A model generated the notes under the pieces. The model was not told the DNA's origin, made no database searches, and saw only the letters and a list, made by a program, of their open reading frames with translations. Shown here in pieces: positions 45,561-54,151 of a DNA stretch of 64,000 nt. Each line of letters begins with the position of its first letter. Position 1 is the stretch's first letter. Source of the stretch: Flavobacterium filum DSM 17961 (lineage in GTDB: Bacteria; Bacteroidota; Bacteroidia; Flavobacteriales; Flavobacteriaceae); NCBI RefSeq assembly GCF_000425465.1, contig NZ_AUDM01000014.1, positions 1 through 64,000 of the forward strand, given 5' to 3'. A program made the translations under genes and the position numbers.

Positions 45561-46349
45561 CTATTCTAAAAATGATCCGATTTCTTCAATTTCTGATGTT
45601 TTGTTTATTGGAACTGCCTGATTGTAAATTGAATAGGTTAATGAATACCAAAAGGGTAACGTGAAAAAGACTCCAATACAGAAAGCAATAAGCCCAAACA
45701 TAATCAGAAAAAAGCTTACTACAGCAAGACCGATAATAACGATTGGTTGTTTAGTAACGAGTTTAGCACTAGTAGAAATGGCATCAATTGCAGATAAATC
45801 ACTAAAAATAATCAATGGAACGGTTAAAAAAGTAAAAAAAGAAATGGAATACGAAATTAAACTTCCAATTAAGGGTATTTCAAAATAATCTAATACCGTT
45901 GATAAACCTACATTAACAATTGTAATTAGAAACGTAGAGAAAAATAATTCTTTGAAATATTTTGTTTTATAATACTCAAATACTGTCCCAATCGAAAAGT
46001 CTTGATTGTGGTCTGCTAAGTGTGCCATTTTTAAAAATCCTGCTCCTATTGGACTTAAAATTGCTGAAAGTAGCACCATGCTTCCAAAAAATATCAGTAT
46101 GTATTCTATGCCAAAATTTAAAATTGAATTCTCCGTAAGGGTTTCCGTTAAGGTATTTAAACCCACCAATGAGCCAATTAATGTCCCAAACAAAGCGAAT
46201 AAAAGAATAACAATTAATATGATGGTTATACCTCCGATTAAAGCAATTTTTTTATAATTTTCGAATGCTTTTTCAAAAACAATTCCAAAATCTAAATCAT
46301 ATCCTTTGTTAAGTGCGTCGTTTAAAGTAGTATTTGTTTTATTCATCAT
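45561..46349 (-). CDS. Hypothetical multi-pass membrane protein
   Basis: The 262-residue protein has a soluble N-terminus (about 1-32; DLDFGIVFEKAFENYKK) and about five or six long hydrophobic helices (around 35-60, 82-105, 135-160, 170-190, 210-240). It has no charge-conserved or catalytic motif I can name. The N-terminal FEKAFENYKK plus GIGAGFL-like loop and the DLSAIDAISTSAKLVTKQP segment resemble uncharacterised membrane families related to glycerophosphodiester phosphodiesterase membrane domains. It lies 8 bp downstream of the aldehyde dehydrogenase gene, so the two may be cotranscribed. Confidence 0.6.
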   Translation of the reverse strand: MMNKTNTTLNDALNKGYDLDFGIVFEKAFENYKKIALIGGITIILIVILLFALFGTLIGSLVGLNTLTETLTENSILNFGIEYILIFFGSMVLLSAILSPIGAGFLKMAHLADHNQDFSIGTVFEYYKTKYFKELFFSTFLITIVNVGLSTVLDYFEIPLIGSLISYSISFFTFLTVPLIIFSDLSAIDAISTSAKLVTKQPIVIIGLAVVSFFLIMFGLIAFCIGVFFTLPFWYSLTYSIYNQAVPINKTSEIEEIGSFLE

Positions 46350-46357
46350 TTATTTTT

Positions 46358-47686
46358 TTAAAGCCAGTTCATTATTTTTTTTACCCATTTTAGTTTATTT
46401 TTATAAGGTGCATAGCGGATGGGATTATCTCCCCATGTTGGTTTTTTTACGATTGCTTTATGATGTGAAAAAGTATCAAAACCTAACTTTCCGTGATAGG
46501 CTCCAATGCCACTATGACCAACACCTCCAAAAGGTAAACGTTTGTTTACAAAATGAATCATGCAATCATTTATACATCCTCCACCAAAAGAGAAGGTAGT
46601 AATTATTTTTTCTGCCCATTTTTTATCATTTGAATAAACATAAAGAGCTAAAGGTTTTTCATATCGGTGAATGATTTTATGTAAATCATTTTCGTCATGA
46701 TAGGAAATAATCGGAAGTATTGGTCCAAAAATTTCATCTTTCATCAATTGACTTTCCAATTCTGGTTCGTCAATAATTGTAGGACTAATATAGTTTTGTA
46801 ATTCATCTGTTTGACCTCCAAATAGTATTTTGGCCGGGTCAATTAATTCTGATAATCGTTTCCAATGTCGTGCATTTACTATTCTGGCTAAATCTTTTGA
46901 TTCTTGTGGATTTTCACCATAAGCAAGTGTAATCTCTTGTTTGAGTAATTCAACAAAATTGTATTTTTCTTTCGCTTGAACGAGTATGTAATCAGGAGCA
47001 ATACAGGTTTGTCCGGCATTTACAAACTTACCCCAAACAATTCGTTTGGCGGCAATACTTAAATCAGCACCTTCTCCAATAATACAAGGATTTTTTCCAC
47101 CTAATTCTAAGGTTACAGGAGTTAAATTTTTTGCTGCGGCTTGTGCTACTATTTTCCCCACAGCAACACTACCTGTAAAAAAGATATAATCCCAACGTTG
47201 TGCTAATAAAGTTTGCGTAAATTCTGCACCACCATGAACTACAACGGCTTCTTTTACATCAAACACTTCTTCCACAATTTTAGTGATGATTTGTGAGGTA
47301 TGAAAAGTTAGTTCAGATGGTTTTACAACTACCGAATTTCCGGCTGCAATTGCGGCAACAAGCGGACTAATAGCCAGTTGAAACGGATAATTCCAAGGAG
47401 AAATAATTAAAACTCTTCCATACGGTTCTTTGTAAATAAATTCAGAAGAAGGAAGATTTAGAATAGACGGCCAAACTCTTTTGGGTTTACTCCACTTATT
47501 TAAATTAGCAATGGTATATTTTAAATCTGAAATTACATAATTGGTTTCTGTCAAAAAACCTTCAAAAGTGGGTTTTCCGAAATCTTTTTGAAGAGCATTC
47601 CAAATCTCTGATTCTCTTTTTTGAATCGAAACTAATAATTTTTTTAGTAATACTTTTCTTTTTTCAACAGATGAGAGCGAACTCAT
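46358..47686 (-). CDS. Aldehyde dehydrogenase (fatty-aldehyde/ALDH3-like)
   Basis: The 442-residue NAD(P)-dependent ALDH oxidises aldehydes to acids. The shorter length (usual ALDH about 480-500) and ISPWNYPFQLAISPLVAAIA place it in the ALDH3-like group of fatty or medium-chain aldehyde dehydrogenases. TLELGGKNPCII has the general-base Glu, and the catalytic Cys is in NAGQTCIAPDYI (about residue 245). The Rossmann motif FFTGSVAVGK and the C-terminal PFGGVGHSGIG are present. It is followed after 8 bp by the membrane-protein gene. The substrate cannot be set by sequence. Confidence 0.9.
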   Translation of the reverse strand: MSSLSSVEKRKVLLKKLLVSIQKRESEIWNALQKDFGKPTFEGFLTETNYVISDLKYTIANLNKWSKPKRVWPSILNLPSSEFIYKEPYGRVLIISPWNYPFQLAISPLVAAIAAGNSVVVKPSELTFHTSQIITKIVEEVFDVKEAVVVHGGAEFTQTLLAQRWDYIFFTGSVAVGKIVAQAAAKNLTPVTLELGGKNPCIIGEGADLSIAAKRIVWGKFVNAGQTCIAPDYILVQAKEKYNFVELLKQEITLAYGENPQESKDLARIVNARHWKRLSELIDPAKILFGGQTDELQNYISPTIIDEPELESQLMKDEIFGPILPIISYHDENDLHKIIHRYEKPLALYVYSNDKKWAEKIITTFSFGGGCINDCMIHFVNKRLPFGGVGHSGIGAYHGKLGFDTFSHHKAIVKKPTWGDNPIRYAPYKNKLKWVKKIMNWL

Positions 47687-47721
47687 TTTGATACTTTTGG
47701 GAATGAATTCAAATATATAAA

Positions 47722-49074
47722 TTATATTTTTCCTAATCCCAATCGATAGCCAAAATAAAAATCAGCTTGTTTGCTATCATTCAATAATGCTGTAAAAGCT
47801 GAGCCTGAACCAATGAAAAATCCGTACGCTCTTAAGCCAAAACCGGCATTAAAACCAGCAATTTCTGTTTGTGATAATGGAGTAAAAATTTCAAAATGTT
47901 TTAATGAAAATCGTGGTGTTAGTGTAAAAACATTTTGTGCAGTAACTTGATCATTCTTTTCATTGTCAGTAAGTTTTTGTTGCCAAAAAGCTGATGCATA
48001 AAGTTTTGAGATGATTTTTAAATCAGCATAAACATTCAAAACAGCAGGTAAATTGACTTTAAAGTCGTTATTTTGAGTGGTTGAAGTTAGATAACCACTG
48101 TCTAATAAAATTTGTTCAATATCACGAATACTGTTTACACCATCAAATTGATTTAAATTTAAGCTTTCGTTCGCCGGAATATTTAAAGCATAATTGGTAC
48201 TGGAATTATTATCATCTTTAAAAGTCATACTTCCTAAATTTCTAAAAGAAAATCCGGAATTAAATTTGTAATCGTCCTTTTCTTTTTCATCTTTAATCGT
48301 GAAACTTGCACCAAAATCAACCGCAAATCCATTTAATCCACCAAAAAGAGAACTTGAATAATCATCAAAATTAGAATAATCATCGGCAAGATTTCCGGAA
48401 TAGGAAAAATTTAGATTGGCATTTGCATCAGATAAAAATGTGTTTCCACCAATAGTTGTAATCGTTCCTTTAAATCTATCAGCCCCAAAATTGGCATAAG
48501 AACCCGGGAACAATAATTTAAAAGTTGCACCTCCGTTCAATTTATATTTGTCAGTTTCCCATAAATTTCGAGCTACTGAAAAAGCCATTTCACTATAAGA
48601 TGTTCCAATGATTCTTTGATTGTTATTTCTATCTAAAACAGTCGTATTCAAGAGCGAATTTAATCCTTCATTAACAATGGCATCACCAATATTTACATCA
48701 ATATCTACTAATCTAAATTTTGCATATGCTTTTGTACTCCATCCAAAACCCCATTTATTGATTCTAAAAGCAACACCAGGACCAAGAATTTCAGCTTCAA
48801 AATTCAGATTAACCGCCTCATTTCCTCTAAATAATAAATCTTCAAAGTTTTCATCACTTGAAATATCACTAAAACTAATTTTATTATTGGAAACATTGAA
48901 ACTAGTGGCAAAAAATTGAATATCAACTTTTGAACTCAAATTGGCAAACTCAGCCGGATTAAACGTTCCATTTAACAAACTGATTCTTCTCGAAGTTCCA
49001 ATTCCTGCAAAATGTTCTTGAGCAAATGTTGAAAAATTTAACCCAATTAAAAGCAATACAACTAGTTTTTTCAT
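47722..49074 (-). CDS. DUF5723-family outer-membrane beta-barrel protein
   Basis: The 450-residue protein has a signal peptide (about 1-18, NFSTFAQ) and matches the DUF5723 family by its N-terminus (HFAGIGTSRRISLLNGTFNP followed by AEFANLSSK) and by a repeated beta-strand pattern through the C-terminal FYFGYRLGLGKI, ending with aromatic/hydrophobic residues as in porin-like barrels. Such Bacteroidota proteins are thought to be outer-membrane components of unknown function. Repeated FxxxF strands, GGxTFKLLFPGSY and DFGASFTIKDE support the barrel. A minus-strand promoter-like CAAAATTA lies near 49107-49114. Confidence 0.8.
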   Translation of the reverse strand: MKKLVVLLLIGLNFSTFAQEHFAGIGTSRRISLLNGTFNPAEFANLSSKVDIQFFATSFNVSNNKISFSDISSDENFEDLLFRGNEAVNLNFEAEILGPGVAFRINKWGFGWSTKAYAKFRLVDIDVNIGDAIVNEGLNSLLNTTVLDRNNNQRIIGTSYSEMAFSVARNLWETDKYKLNGGATFKLLFPGSYANFGADRFKGTITTIGGNTFLSDANANLNFSYSGNLADDYSNFDDYSSSLFGGLNGFAVDFGASFTIKDEKEKDDYKFNSGFSFRNLGSMTFKDDNNSSTNYALNIPANESLNLNQFDGVNSIRDIEQILLDSGYLTSTTQNNDFKVNLPAVLNVYADLKIISKLYASAFWQQKLTDNEKNDQVTAQNVFTLTPRFSLKHFEIFTPLSQTEIAGFNAGFGLRAYGFFIGSGSAFTALLNDSKQADFYFGYRLGLGKI

Positions 49075-49143
49075 GATATAAAGTTTATAAGTAAAACAAT
49101 TGAAATCAAAATTACCCTACAAATAAACGTAAAAAAAATGAAA

Positions 49144-49845
49144 TTAGTTTTTAATTGTGTTCCAAATGACATCATTTGGAGTCGGAGCCACGATAGTTAA
49201 AGCATCTTTTGAAACCGGATGAATAAAACTGAGTTTTCGTGCATGAAGATGAATACCACCATCCGGATTACTTCGGTCAAAACCGTATTTTAAATCGCCT
49301 TTAATGGAACAGCCAATGGCTTGCAGTTGAGCCCGAATTTGATGATGTCTGCCTGTGTGCAATTCTATTTCCAAAACATAATAATAATCTAGAGTTGCAA
49401 TTACTTTGTAATGTAAACTTGCCTTTTTACTCTCCGGAACTTCTTTGATATGAGCTTTTGATGTATTGTTTTTTGGGTTTCGTTTAATGTAATGAATTAA
49501 AGTATCTTCTTCTTTTGGTGGCATGTTTTTCACTACTGCCCAATACGTTTTTTGGGTTTCCCGAGAACTGAATAAATCGTTCATGCGGGTTAAAGCTTTG
49601 CTGGTTTTGGCAAAAACTACAATGCCGGTAGTAGGTCGGTCAAGCCGATGAACAACGCCTAAAAAAACTTCACCGGGTTTGTTGTATTTTTCTTTGAGGT
49701 ATTCTTTTACGATGTCGGGTAGGGGTTTGTCACCGGAAGTATCACCTTGAGCAATATCACCAACTCTTTTATTCACAACAATCAGATGATTATCTTCATG
49801 AAGAATCTGTAAATTATCTTTGGTTGTAACTATTTTCATCTTCAA
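49144..49845 (-). CDS. RluA-family RNA pseudouridine synthase
   Basis: The 233-residue enzyme converts uridine to pseudouridine in RNA. The catalytic motif VVHRLDRPTTGIVVFAKTS (about 65-83) carries the essential Asp. DNHLIVVNKRVGDIAQGDTS begins the fold and LHTGRHHQIRAQLQAIGCSI is the conserved GR-H-QIR motif. An S4 RNA-binding domain is absent, as in short RluC/RluD-like or TruC-like proteins, so rRNA versus tRNA target is undetermined. The upstream spacer (49852-49895) contains an 8-nt repeat array shared with position 3006. Confidence 0.9.
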   Translation of the reverse strand: MKMKIVTTKDNLQILHEDNHLIVVNKRVGDIAQGDTSGDKPLPDIVKEYLKEKYNKPGEVFLGVVHRLDRPTTGIVVFAKTSKALTRMNDLFSSRETQKTYWAVVKNMPPKEEDTLIHYIKRNPKNNTSKAHIKEVPESKKASLHYKVIATLDYYYVLEIELHTGRHHQIRAQLQAIGCSIKGDLKYGFDRSNPDGGIHLHARKLSFIHPVSKDALTIVAPTPNDVIWNTIKN

Positions 49846-49862
49846 ATTAGCTCATCGATTTA

Positions 49863-49894
49863 ATTGACACATTGCCTAATTGACACATTGCCAC
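49863..49894. repeat. Period-8 tandem array (ATTGACAC/ATTGCCAC words)
   Basis: Four units (ATTGACAC, ATTGCCTA, ATTGACAC, ATTGCCAC) lie between the panB stop (49896) and the rluA-type start (49845). The words are identical to those at 3006-3053, 47 kb away. Confidence 0.85.
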
Positions 49895-49895
49895 A

Positions 49896-50714
49896 TTAAT
49901 ACTGTTCATTCGCATTCGGAAAATCTAATGCTTTTATATCCGTCACATATTGCCCAATAGCTTTGGTCATATCTTCATATAAATTCATGTATCTTCTGAG
50001 GAATCGTGGACTAAATTCATGCGTCATGCCAATCATGTCGTGTAAAACCAAAACTTGACCATCAACACCACTTCCGGCACCAATTCCAATTACGGGAATC
50101 GAAATGCTTTCAGCTACTTTTTGGGCTAATTTGGCTGGAATTTTTTCCAAAACCAAAGCAAAACAGCCAATTCGTTCCAAAAGTTTGGCGTCTTCCACTA
50201 ATTTTTCCGCTTCGGCTTCTTCTTTCGCACGAACGGTATAAGTACCAAATTTATAAATGGATTGAGGCGTTAACCCCAAATGTCCCATTACCGGTATTCC
50301 GGCATTCAATATTTTTTTGATGGAATCTTTGATTTCGCTTCCGCCTTCTAATTTTACGGCATGTCCGCCACTTTCTTTCATGATACGAATGGCAGAACGC
50401 AAAGCTTCTTTCGGGTCAGATTGATAAGTTCCGAAAGGTAAGTCAACCACCACTAAAGCTCGTTCGCATGCACGTACTACGCTACTGGCATGATAAATCA
50501 TTTGGTCCAATGTAATGGGTAAAGTGGTTTCATGTCCAGCCATTACATTACTGGCAGAATCTCCAACCAAAATTACGTCAACACCAGCGGCATCTACAAT
50601 TTTAGCCATGGTATAATCATACGCCGTAAGCATAGAAATTTTCTCGCCATTTGCTTTCATATCAAATAGGGATTTGGTTGTGATACGTTTGTAATCTTTT
50701 TTTGCTGTTGACAT
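49896..50714 (-). CDS. panB: 3-Methyl-2-oxobutanoate hydroxymethyltransferase
   Basis: The 272-residue TIM-barrel enzyme makes ketopantoate from alpha-ketoisovalerate and methylene-THF, the first committed step of pantothenate/CoA synthesis. Motifs include [19 protein letters not shown] (28-46), [18 protein letters not shown], the Mg ligand set [23 protein letters not shown] and [19 protein letters not shown]. Length is as expected (about 265-275). No panC or panD gene is adjacent. The upstream spacer is shared with the divergent nhaD gene. Confidence 0.95.
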   Translation of the reverse strand: MSTAKKDYKRITTKSLFDMKANGEKISMLTAYDYTMAKIVDAAGVDVILVGDSASNVMAGHETTLPITLDQMIYHASSVVRACERALVVVDLPFGTYQSDPKEALRSAIRIMKESGGHAVKLEGGSEIKDSIKKILNAGIPVMGHLGLTPQSIYKFGTYTVRAKEEAEAEKLVEDAKLLERIGCFALVLEKIPAKLAQKVAESISIPVIGIGAGSGVDGQVLVLHDMIGMTHEFSPRFLRRYMNLYEDMTKAIGQYVTDIKALDFPNANEQY

Positions 50715-50845
50715 TTTATTAAATTTTTAAGGAACGAAATACAAATGTAAGGAATGTTTAGTAGTGTCTTAAAATATTTTAGTGAAACCTTATTTTGGAT
50801 GTGAAAACTAACTACATTAGCTCAGTTTTTCTAAATGAAATTAAA

Positions 50846-52132
50846 ATGATTTCTATACTTGTTATCTTAGCCGTTTTGGGCTATTTATCTATTGTTTTTG
50901 AATCACCAATTCGAATTAATAAAACAATTACTTCCATCCTTACGGGTTCATTGTGTTGGGTTATTTATGCCTTGCTTTATGAAGGCGATAAGCATGAAGT
51001 TTCTGAAAAGTTACTTTTTTATTTTGGTGAAATTTCAGGTCTATTGATTTTTCTTTTAGGGGCAATGACTATTGTAGAGATGATAGATATTCATAAAGGT
51101 TTTTCTGTCATCACTAATAGAATTCGAACCAAATCAGTATTAAAATTATTGTGGATTGTTGGAGGAATTACTTTTTTCATGTCGGCATTGTTAGACAATT
51201 TAGCAACTGCAATTATCATGATTACTTTGCTTAAAAAGTTGATGCCTAAGAGTGAAACCCGAATGATTTTGGCTGGTATAGTGGTAATTGCCGCAAATGC
51301 TGGAGGAGCCTTTAGTCCAATTGGTGATATAACGACCACTTTACTTTGGATTGGTGGTCAAGTAAGTGCTATTGGTATCGTTAAAACATTGTTTTTACCA
51401 TCATTGATGTGTTTGTTGGTACCTTTGTTTATTGCCAGTTACCGAATGAAAGGATTTGCAATTTTAAGAGTTCAACTTTCTATGGCTGAAGTAATTAAAG
51501 AGGAAAAAATGCGAGGAAGTTTAAGTGTATTCCTAGCCGGAGTTTTTGGATTAGTAATGGTGCCGGTGATCAAATCAATAACTGGATTGCCACCGTTTAT
51601 TGGAGTATTAATTGCTTTGGCATTTGTTTCATTGGTTTCTATTGTTTACCATCGTAATAAAACGCAAGATGAAAAAGAAAAATATTCTGTTGCTTATGCT
51701 TTATCAAAAGTAGATGTTAGTTCCATCCTTTATTTTATGGGAATTTTACTTTTGGTGTATGTTTTGCAGGAAGTTCAAATCCTTAGTAAGTTGTCTCTTT
51801 TTCTTCAAGAATCTTTACCAAGTAATGACATTATGGTTGTTGCAATTGGTGTGTTATCTTCAATAGTTGATAATGGAAGTTTAGTAGCGGCTACCCAAGG
51901 AATGTTTACACTTTCTGAGTATCCGATGGATCATTCGCTTTGGGAATTCATCGCACTTTGTGCAGGAACCGGGGGAAGTATGTTGATTATTGGTTCTGCA
52001 GCAGGAATCGCCATCATGGAAAAAGAAAAAATGACATTTATGTGGTATTTAAAGAAAATCACACCCTTGGCCATTGCCGGATATGTTGCCGGAATTGTAA
52101 CGTATTTGATTATAAATTTACTAACACATTAA
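50846..52132 (+). CDS. nhaD: Na+/H+ antiporter, NhaD family
   Basis: The 428-residue inner-membrane protein with about 12 helices matches NhaD antiporters (ion-transporter superfamily), which export Na+ or Li+ in exchange for protons. Diagnostic parts are GAMTIVEMIDIHKGF (about 80), the conserved LLDNLATAIIMITLL loop, NAGGAFSPIGDITTT and, in the second half, SSIVDNGSLVAA and AGTGGSMLIIGSAAG. The frame is open to a TTG at 50795, but that codon overlaps a -7-like box (TATTTTGG, 50791-50798). Family members start near MISILVILAVLGY, so the ATG at 50846 is chosen. Confidence 0.87.
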   Translation: MISILVILAVLGYLSIVFESPIRINKTITSILTGSLCWVIYALLYEGDKHEVSEKLLFYFGEISGLLIFLLGAMTIVEMIDIHKGFSVITNRIRTKSVLKLLWIVGGITFFMSALLDNLATAIIMITLLKKLMPKSETRMILAGIVVIAANAGGAFSPIGDITTTLLWIGGQVSAIGIVKTLFLPSLMCLLVPLFIASYRMKGFAILRVQLSMAEVIKEEKMRGSLSVFLAGVFGLVMVPVIKSITGLPPFIGVLIALAFVSLVSIVYHRNKTQDEKEKYSVAYALSKVDVSSILYFMGILLLVYVLQEVQILSKLSLFLQESLPSNDIMVVAIGVLSSIVDNGSLVAATQGMFTLSEYPMDHSLWEFIALCAGTGGSMLIIGSAAGIAIMEKEKMTFMWYLKKITPLAIAGYVAGIVTYLIINLLTH

Positions 52133-52143
52133 AAATTTGATAA

Positions 52144-52575
52144 ATGAAAAAAGTTTCATTCCTCATTTTAGTATTATTTTTTCAATTTTCATTTTCTCAA
52201 GAAAGTGAAATACAACTCACAATCGGAAAATTTTTTAACGCTTTTCATCAACGCGATTCCATTGCATTAAAGAAAGTGTGTTCCGAAAATTTGATTTTAC
52301 ATTCTATTTCCGAATCGGAGAAAGGGGCAAAATTTTCCGTTGAAAAAGCGGCTAACTTTTATAAATCCATTGCCACCATTCCATTATCCATGAAATTTGA
52401 AGAGAAAATTCTAAGTTACAAAGTTCAAATTGATGGAACAATGGCACACGTTTGGACGCCTTATGAGTTTTATGTAAATGATAAATTGAGCCATTCCGGA
52501 GTAAATTCTTTTCAATTATATAAAGAAAATGACGGTTGGAAAGTGGTTTATATTTTGGATACAAGGAGGAAATAA
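52144..52575 (+). CDS. Secreted NTF2-like (SnoaL/DUF4440-type) protein
   Basis: The 143-residue protein has a signal peptide (about 1-18, FQFSFSQ) and a cone-shaped NTF2-like alpha+beta domain: IGKFFNAFHQRDSIALKKVC (helix), ENLILHSI, HVWTPYEFYVNDKLSHSGVN and a final GWKVVYILDTRRK strand. Such proteins serve as small-ligand binding or enzymatic domains of many kinds, so function is open. It is 11 bp after nhaD and likely in the same transcript. The stop directly abuts that of the convergent serine dehydratase gene. Confidence 0.75.
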   Translation: MKKVSFLILVLFFQFSFSQESEIQLTIGKFFNAFHQRDSIALKKVCSENLILHSISESEKGAKFSVEKAANFYKSIATIPLSMKFEEKILSYKVQIDGTMAHVWTPYEFYVNDKLSHSGVNSFQLYKENDGWKVVYILDTRRK

Positions 52576-54000
52576 CTAACAATCCGCTAAATTCACCCCA
52601 ACAGCCAATCCACCTTCGCTGGTTTCTTTGTATTTGGAGTTCATGTCTTTAGCTGTTTCCCACATGGTATTAATTACTTTATCTAACGGAACTTTCGCAT
52701 TATTGGCATCGGTTTCTAAGGCCAATTCAGCAGCATTAATGGCTTTAATCGCTCCCATTGTATTGCGTTCGATACACGGAATTTGCACCAAACCACCAAT
52801 CGGGTCGCATGTCATGCCTAAATGGTGCTCCATCGCGATTTCGGCAGCCATCGTTACTTGTGCCGGTGTTCCGCCCATTAATTCACACAAGGCTCCGGCT
52901 GCCATAGCACTTGATACGCCAATTTCGGCTTGACATCCGCCCATAGCGGCAGAAATCGTAGCTCCTTTTTTGAAGATACTGCCAATTTCTCCGGCTACCA
53001 ATAAAAATTGTTTGATTTCTTTTTCATCGGCATTGTGGTTTTCAATCACTAAATAATACATTAAAACGGCCGGAATTACACCGGCACTTCCGTTGGTAGG
53101 AGCAGTCACAACTCTTCCCAAAGCAGCATTTACTTCATTCACAGCTAATGCAAAACAGCTTACCCATTTTAGAATTTGTCGAAATTTTACTTCTGTTTTT
53201 CGGATGGTTTCCAACCATTCTTGTGGAGTAGAATAAGGAAGTTCGCCTTTTAACCCTAAATGCATATCATACGCTCTTCGACGCACATTCAATCCTCCAG
53301 GCAAAATGCCTTCCGAATGACAACCAATGTAAATACATTCTAACATTGTATGCCAAATTCGCATCAACTCGCGATTAATTTCTTCTTCGGAACGCATCGA
53401 TTTTTCATTTTCATACACAATTTCAGAAATCGATTTGTTTTCTTTTTTGCAATAATCTAATAATTCATCTGCTTTTTGAATCGGATAGGGGAAAGCACAT
53501 TTTATTTCTAATTTCTTTTTGGCATTTTCTCTTTCTTCTTTTACCACAAATCCGCCACCGATAGAGTAGTAGGTTTCACTAAATTCTATATCGGCTGTAA
53601 ATAATGTAAAAGTCAATCCATTGGCATGAAAAGGAAGAAAATTTCGGTTGAAAACAATATCTTTTTCAACATCAAAATCAAGTTGAATCTCATTTCCTAA
53701 ATTGATTTTTTTGTTTGTTTTAATCGATTGAACAATTCCATCAATATCGGCTACCGGAATCGTTTCCGGGTCTTGACCGCTTAAGCCTAGCATCAAAGCA
53801 TAATCGGTGGCATGTCCTTTTCCCGTTAAGGAAAGCGACCCAAACAAATCTACTTTTACTCGAATAGCTTGATTCAGCATGTTTTCTGTTCTACATTCCG
53901 CTAAAAAACGTTCGGCGGCTCGCCATGGTCCAAGTGTGTGCGAACTTGATGGGCCAACACCTATTTTTAACATATCAAAAACAGAAATACATTCTTCCAT
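52576..54000 (-). CDS. sdaA: L-serine ammonia-lyase (serine dehydratase, iron-sulfur type, single chain)
   Basis: The 474-residue enzyme deaminates L-serine to pyruvate and ammonia using a 4Fe-4S cluster. The N-terminal beta domain begins [20 protein letters not shown] (res 5-24). The catalytic alpha domain carries the cluster cysteines in [14 protein letters not shown]...GCQAEIG and [12 protein letters not shown] (about 390-440), and [13 protein letters not shown]. The ATG at 54000 is chosen. A TTG further upstream (54024) lies within a minus-strand TATATTTG promoter element (54022-54029). Length 474 fits the fused single-chain class. Confidence 0.93.
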   Translation of the reverse strand: MEECISVFDMLKIGVGPSSSHTLGPWRAAERFLAECRTENMLNQAIRVKVDLFGSLSLTGKGHATDYALMLGLSGQDPETIPVADIDGIVQSIKTNKKINLGNEIQLDFDVEKDIVFNRNFLPFHANGLTFTLFTADIEFSETYYSIGGGFVVKEERENAKKKLEIKCAFPYPIQKADELLDYCKKENKSISEIVYENEKSMRSEEEINRELMRIWHTMLECIYIGCHSEGILPGGLNVRRRAYDMHLGLKGELPYSTPQEWLETIRKTEVKFRQILKWVSCFALAVNEVNAALGRVVTAPTNGSAGVIPAVLMYYLVIENHNADEKEIKQFLLVAGEIGSIFKKGATISAAMGGCQAEIGVSSAMAAGALCELMGGTPAQVTMAAEIAMEHHLGMTCDPIGGLVQIPCIERNTMGAIKAINAAELALETDANNAKVPLDKVINTMWETAKDMNSKYKETSEGGLAVGVNLADC

Positions 54001-54021
54001 AACTAAAACGTTTGAGTAAGG

Positions 54022-54029
54022 CAAATATA
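54022..54029 (-). promoter_or_regulatory. Promoter -7 element of the serine dehydratase gene
   Basis: CAAATATA on the plus strand (TATATTTG on the minus strand) at 54022-54029 matches TAnnTTTG, 21 bp before the ATG at 54000. No clear TTG is seen at the -33 distance. Confidence 0.6.
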
Positions 54030-54125
54030 AGATTTTGTTTATGATTCACTACATAGGATTTTTGCATTGATCATTTTTTTGTTATTCTTAACTTTTACTA
54101 TCGTTAAAGCGTAAAGAATTTAATC

Positions 54126-54133
54126 TATATTTG
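54126..54133 (+). promoter_or_regulatory. Promoter -7 element of the M14 peptidase gene
   Basis: TATATTTG at 54126-54133 matches TAnnTTTG, 18 bp before the ATG at 54152. An in-frame TTG at 54131 falls inside this element, which argues against it as a start codon. Confidence 0.6.
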
Positions 54134-54151
54134 ATTTTTAAAATTAAAATA

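Noticed and set aside
46306..46599. 97-codon plus-strand open frame over the aldehyde dehydrogenase 3' end
   Set aside because: It is antisense to a well-supported gene, with no family signature.
50770..50781. Palindrome TAAAATATTTTA before nhaD as an operator
   Set aside because: It is purely A/T in AT-rich DNA and likely by chance.
50795..50845. TTG start of nhaD at 50795
   Set aside because: It lies in a -7-like element and lengthens the N-terminus beyond the family; ATG 50846 fits.
54000..54024. TTG start of the serine dehydratase at 54024
   Set aside because: It falls in a promoter -7 element, and relatives begin at the ATG at 54000.
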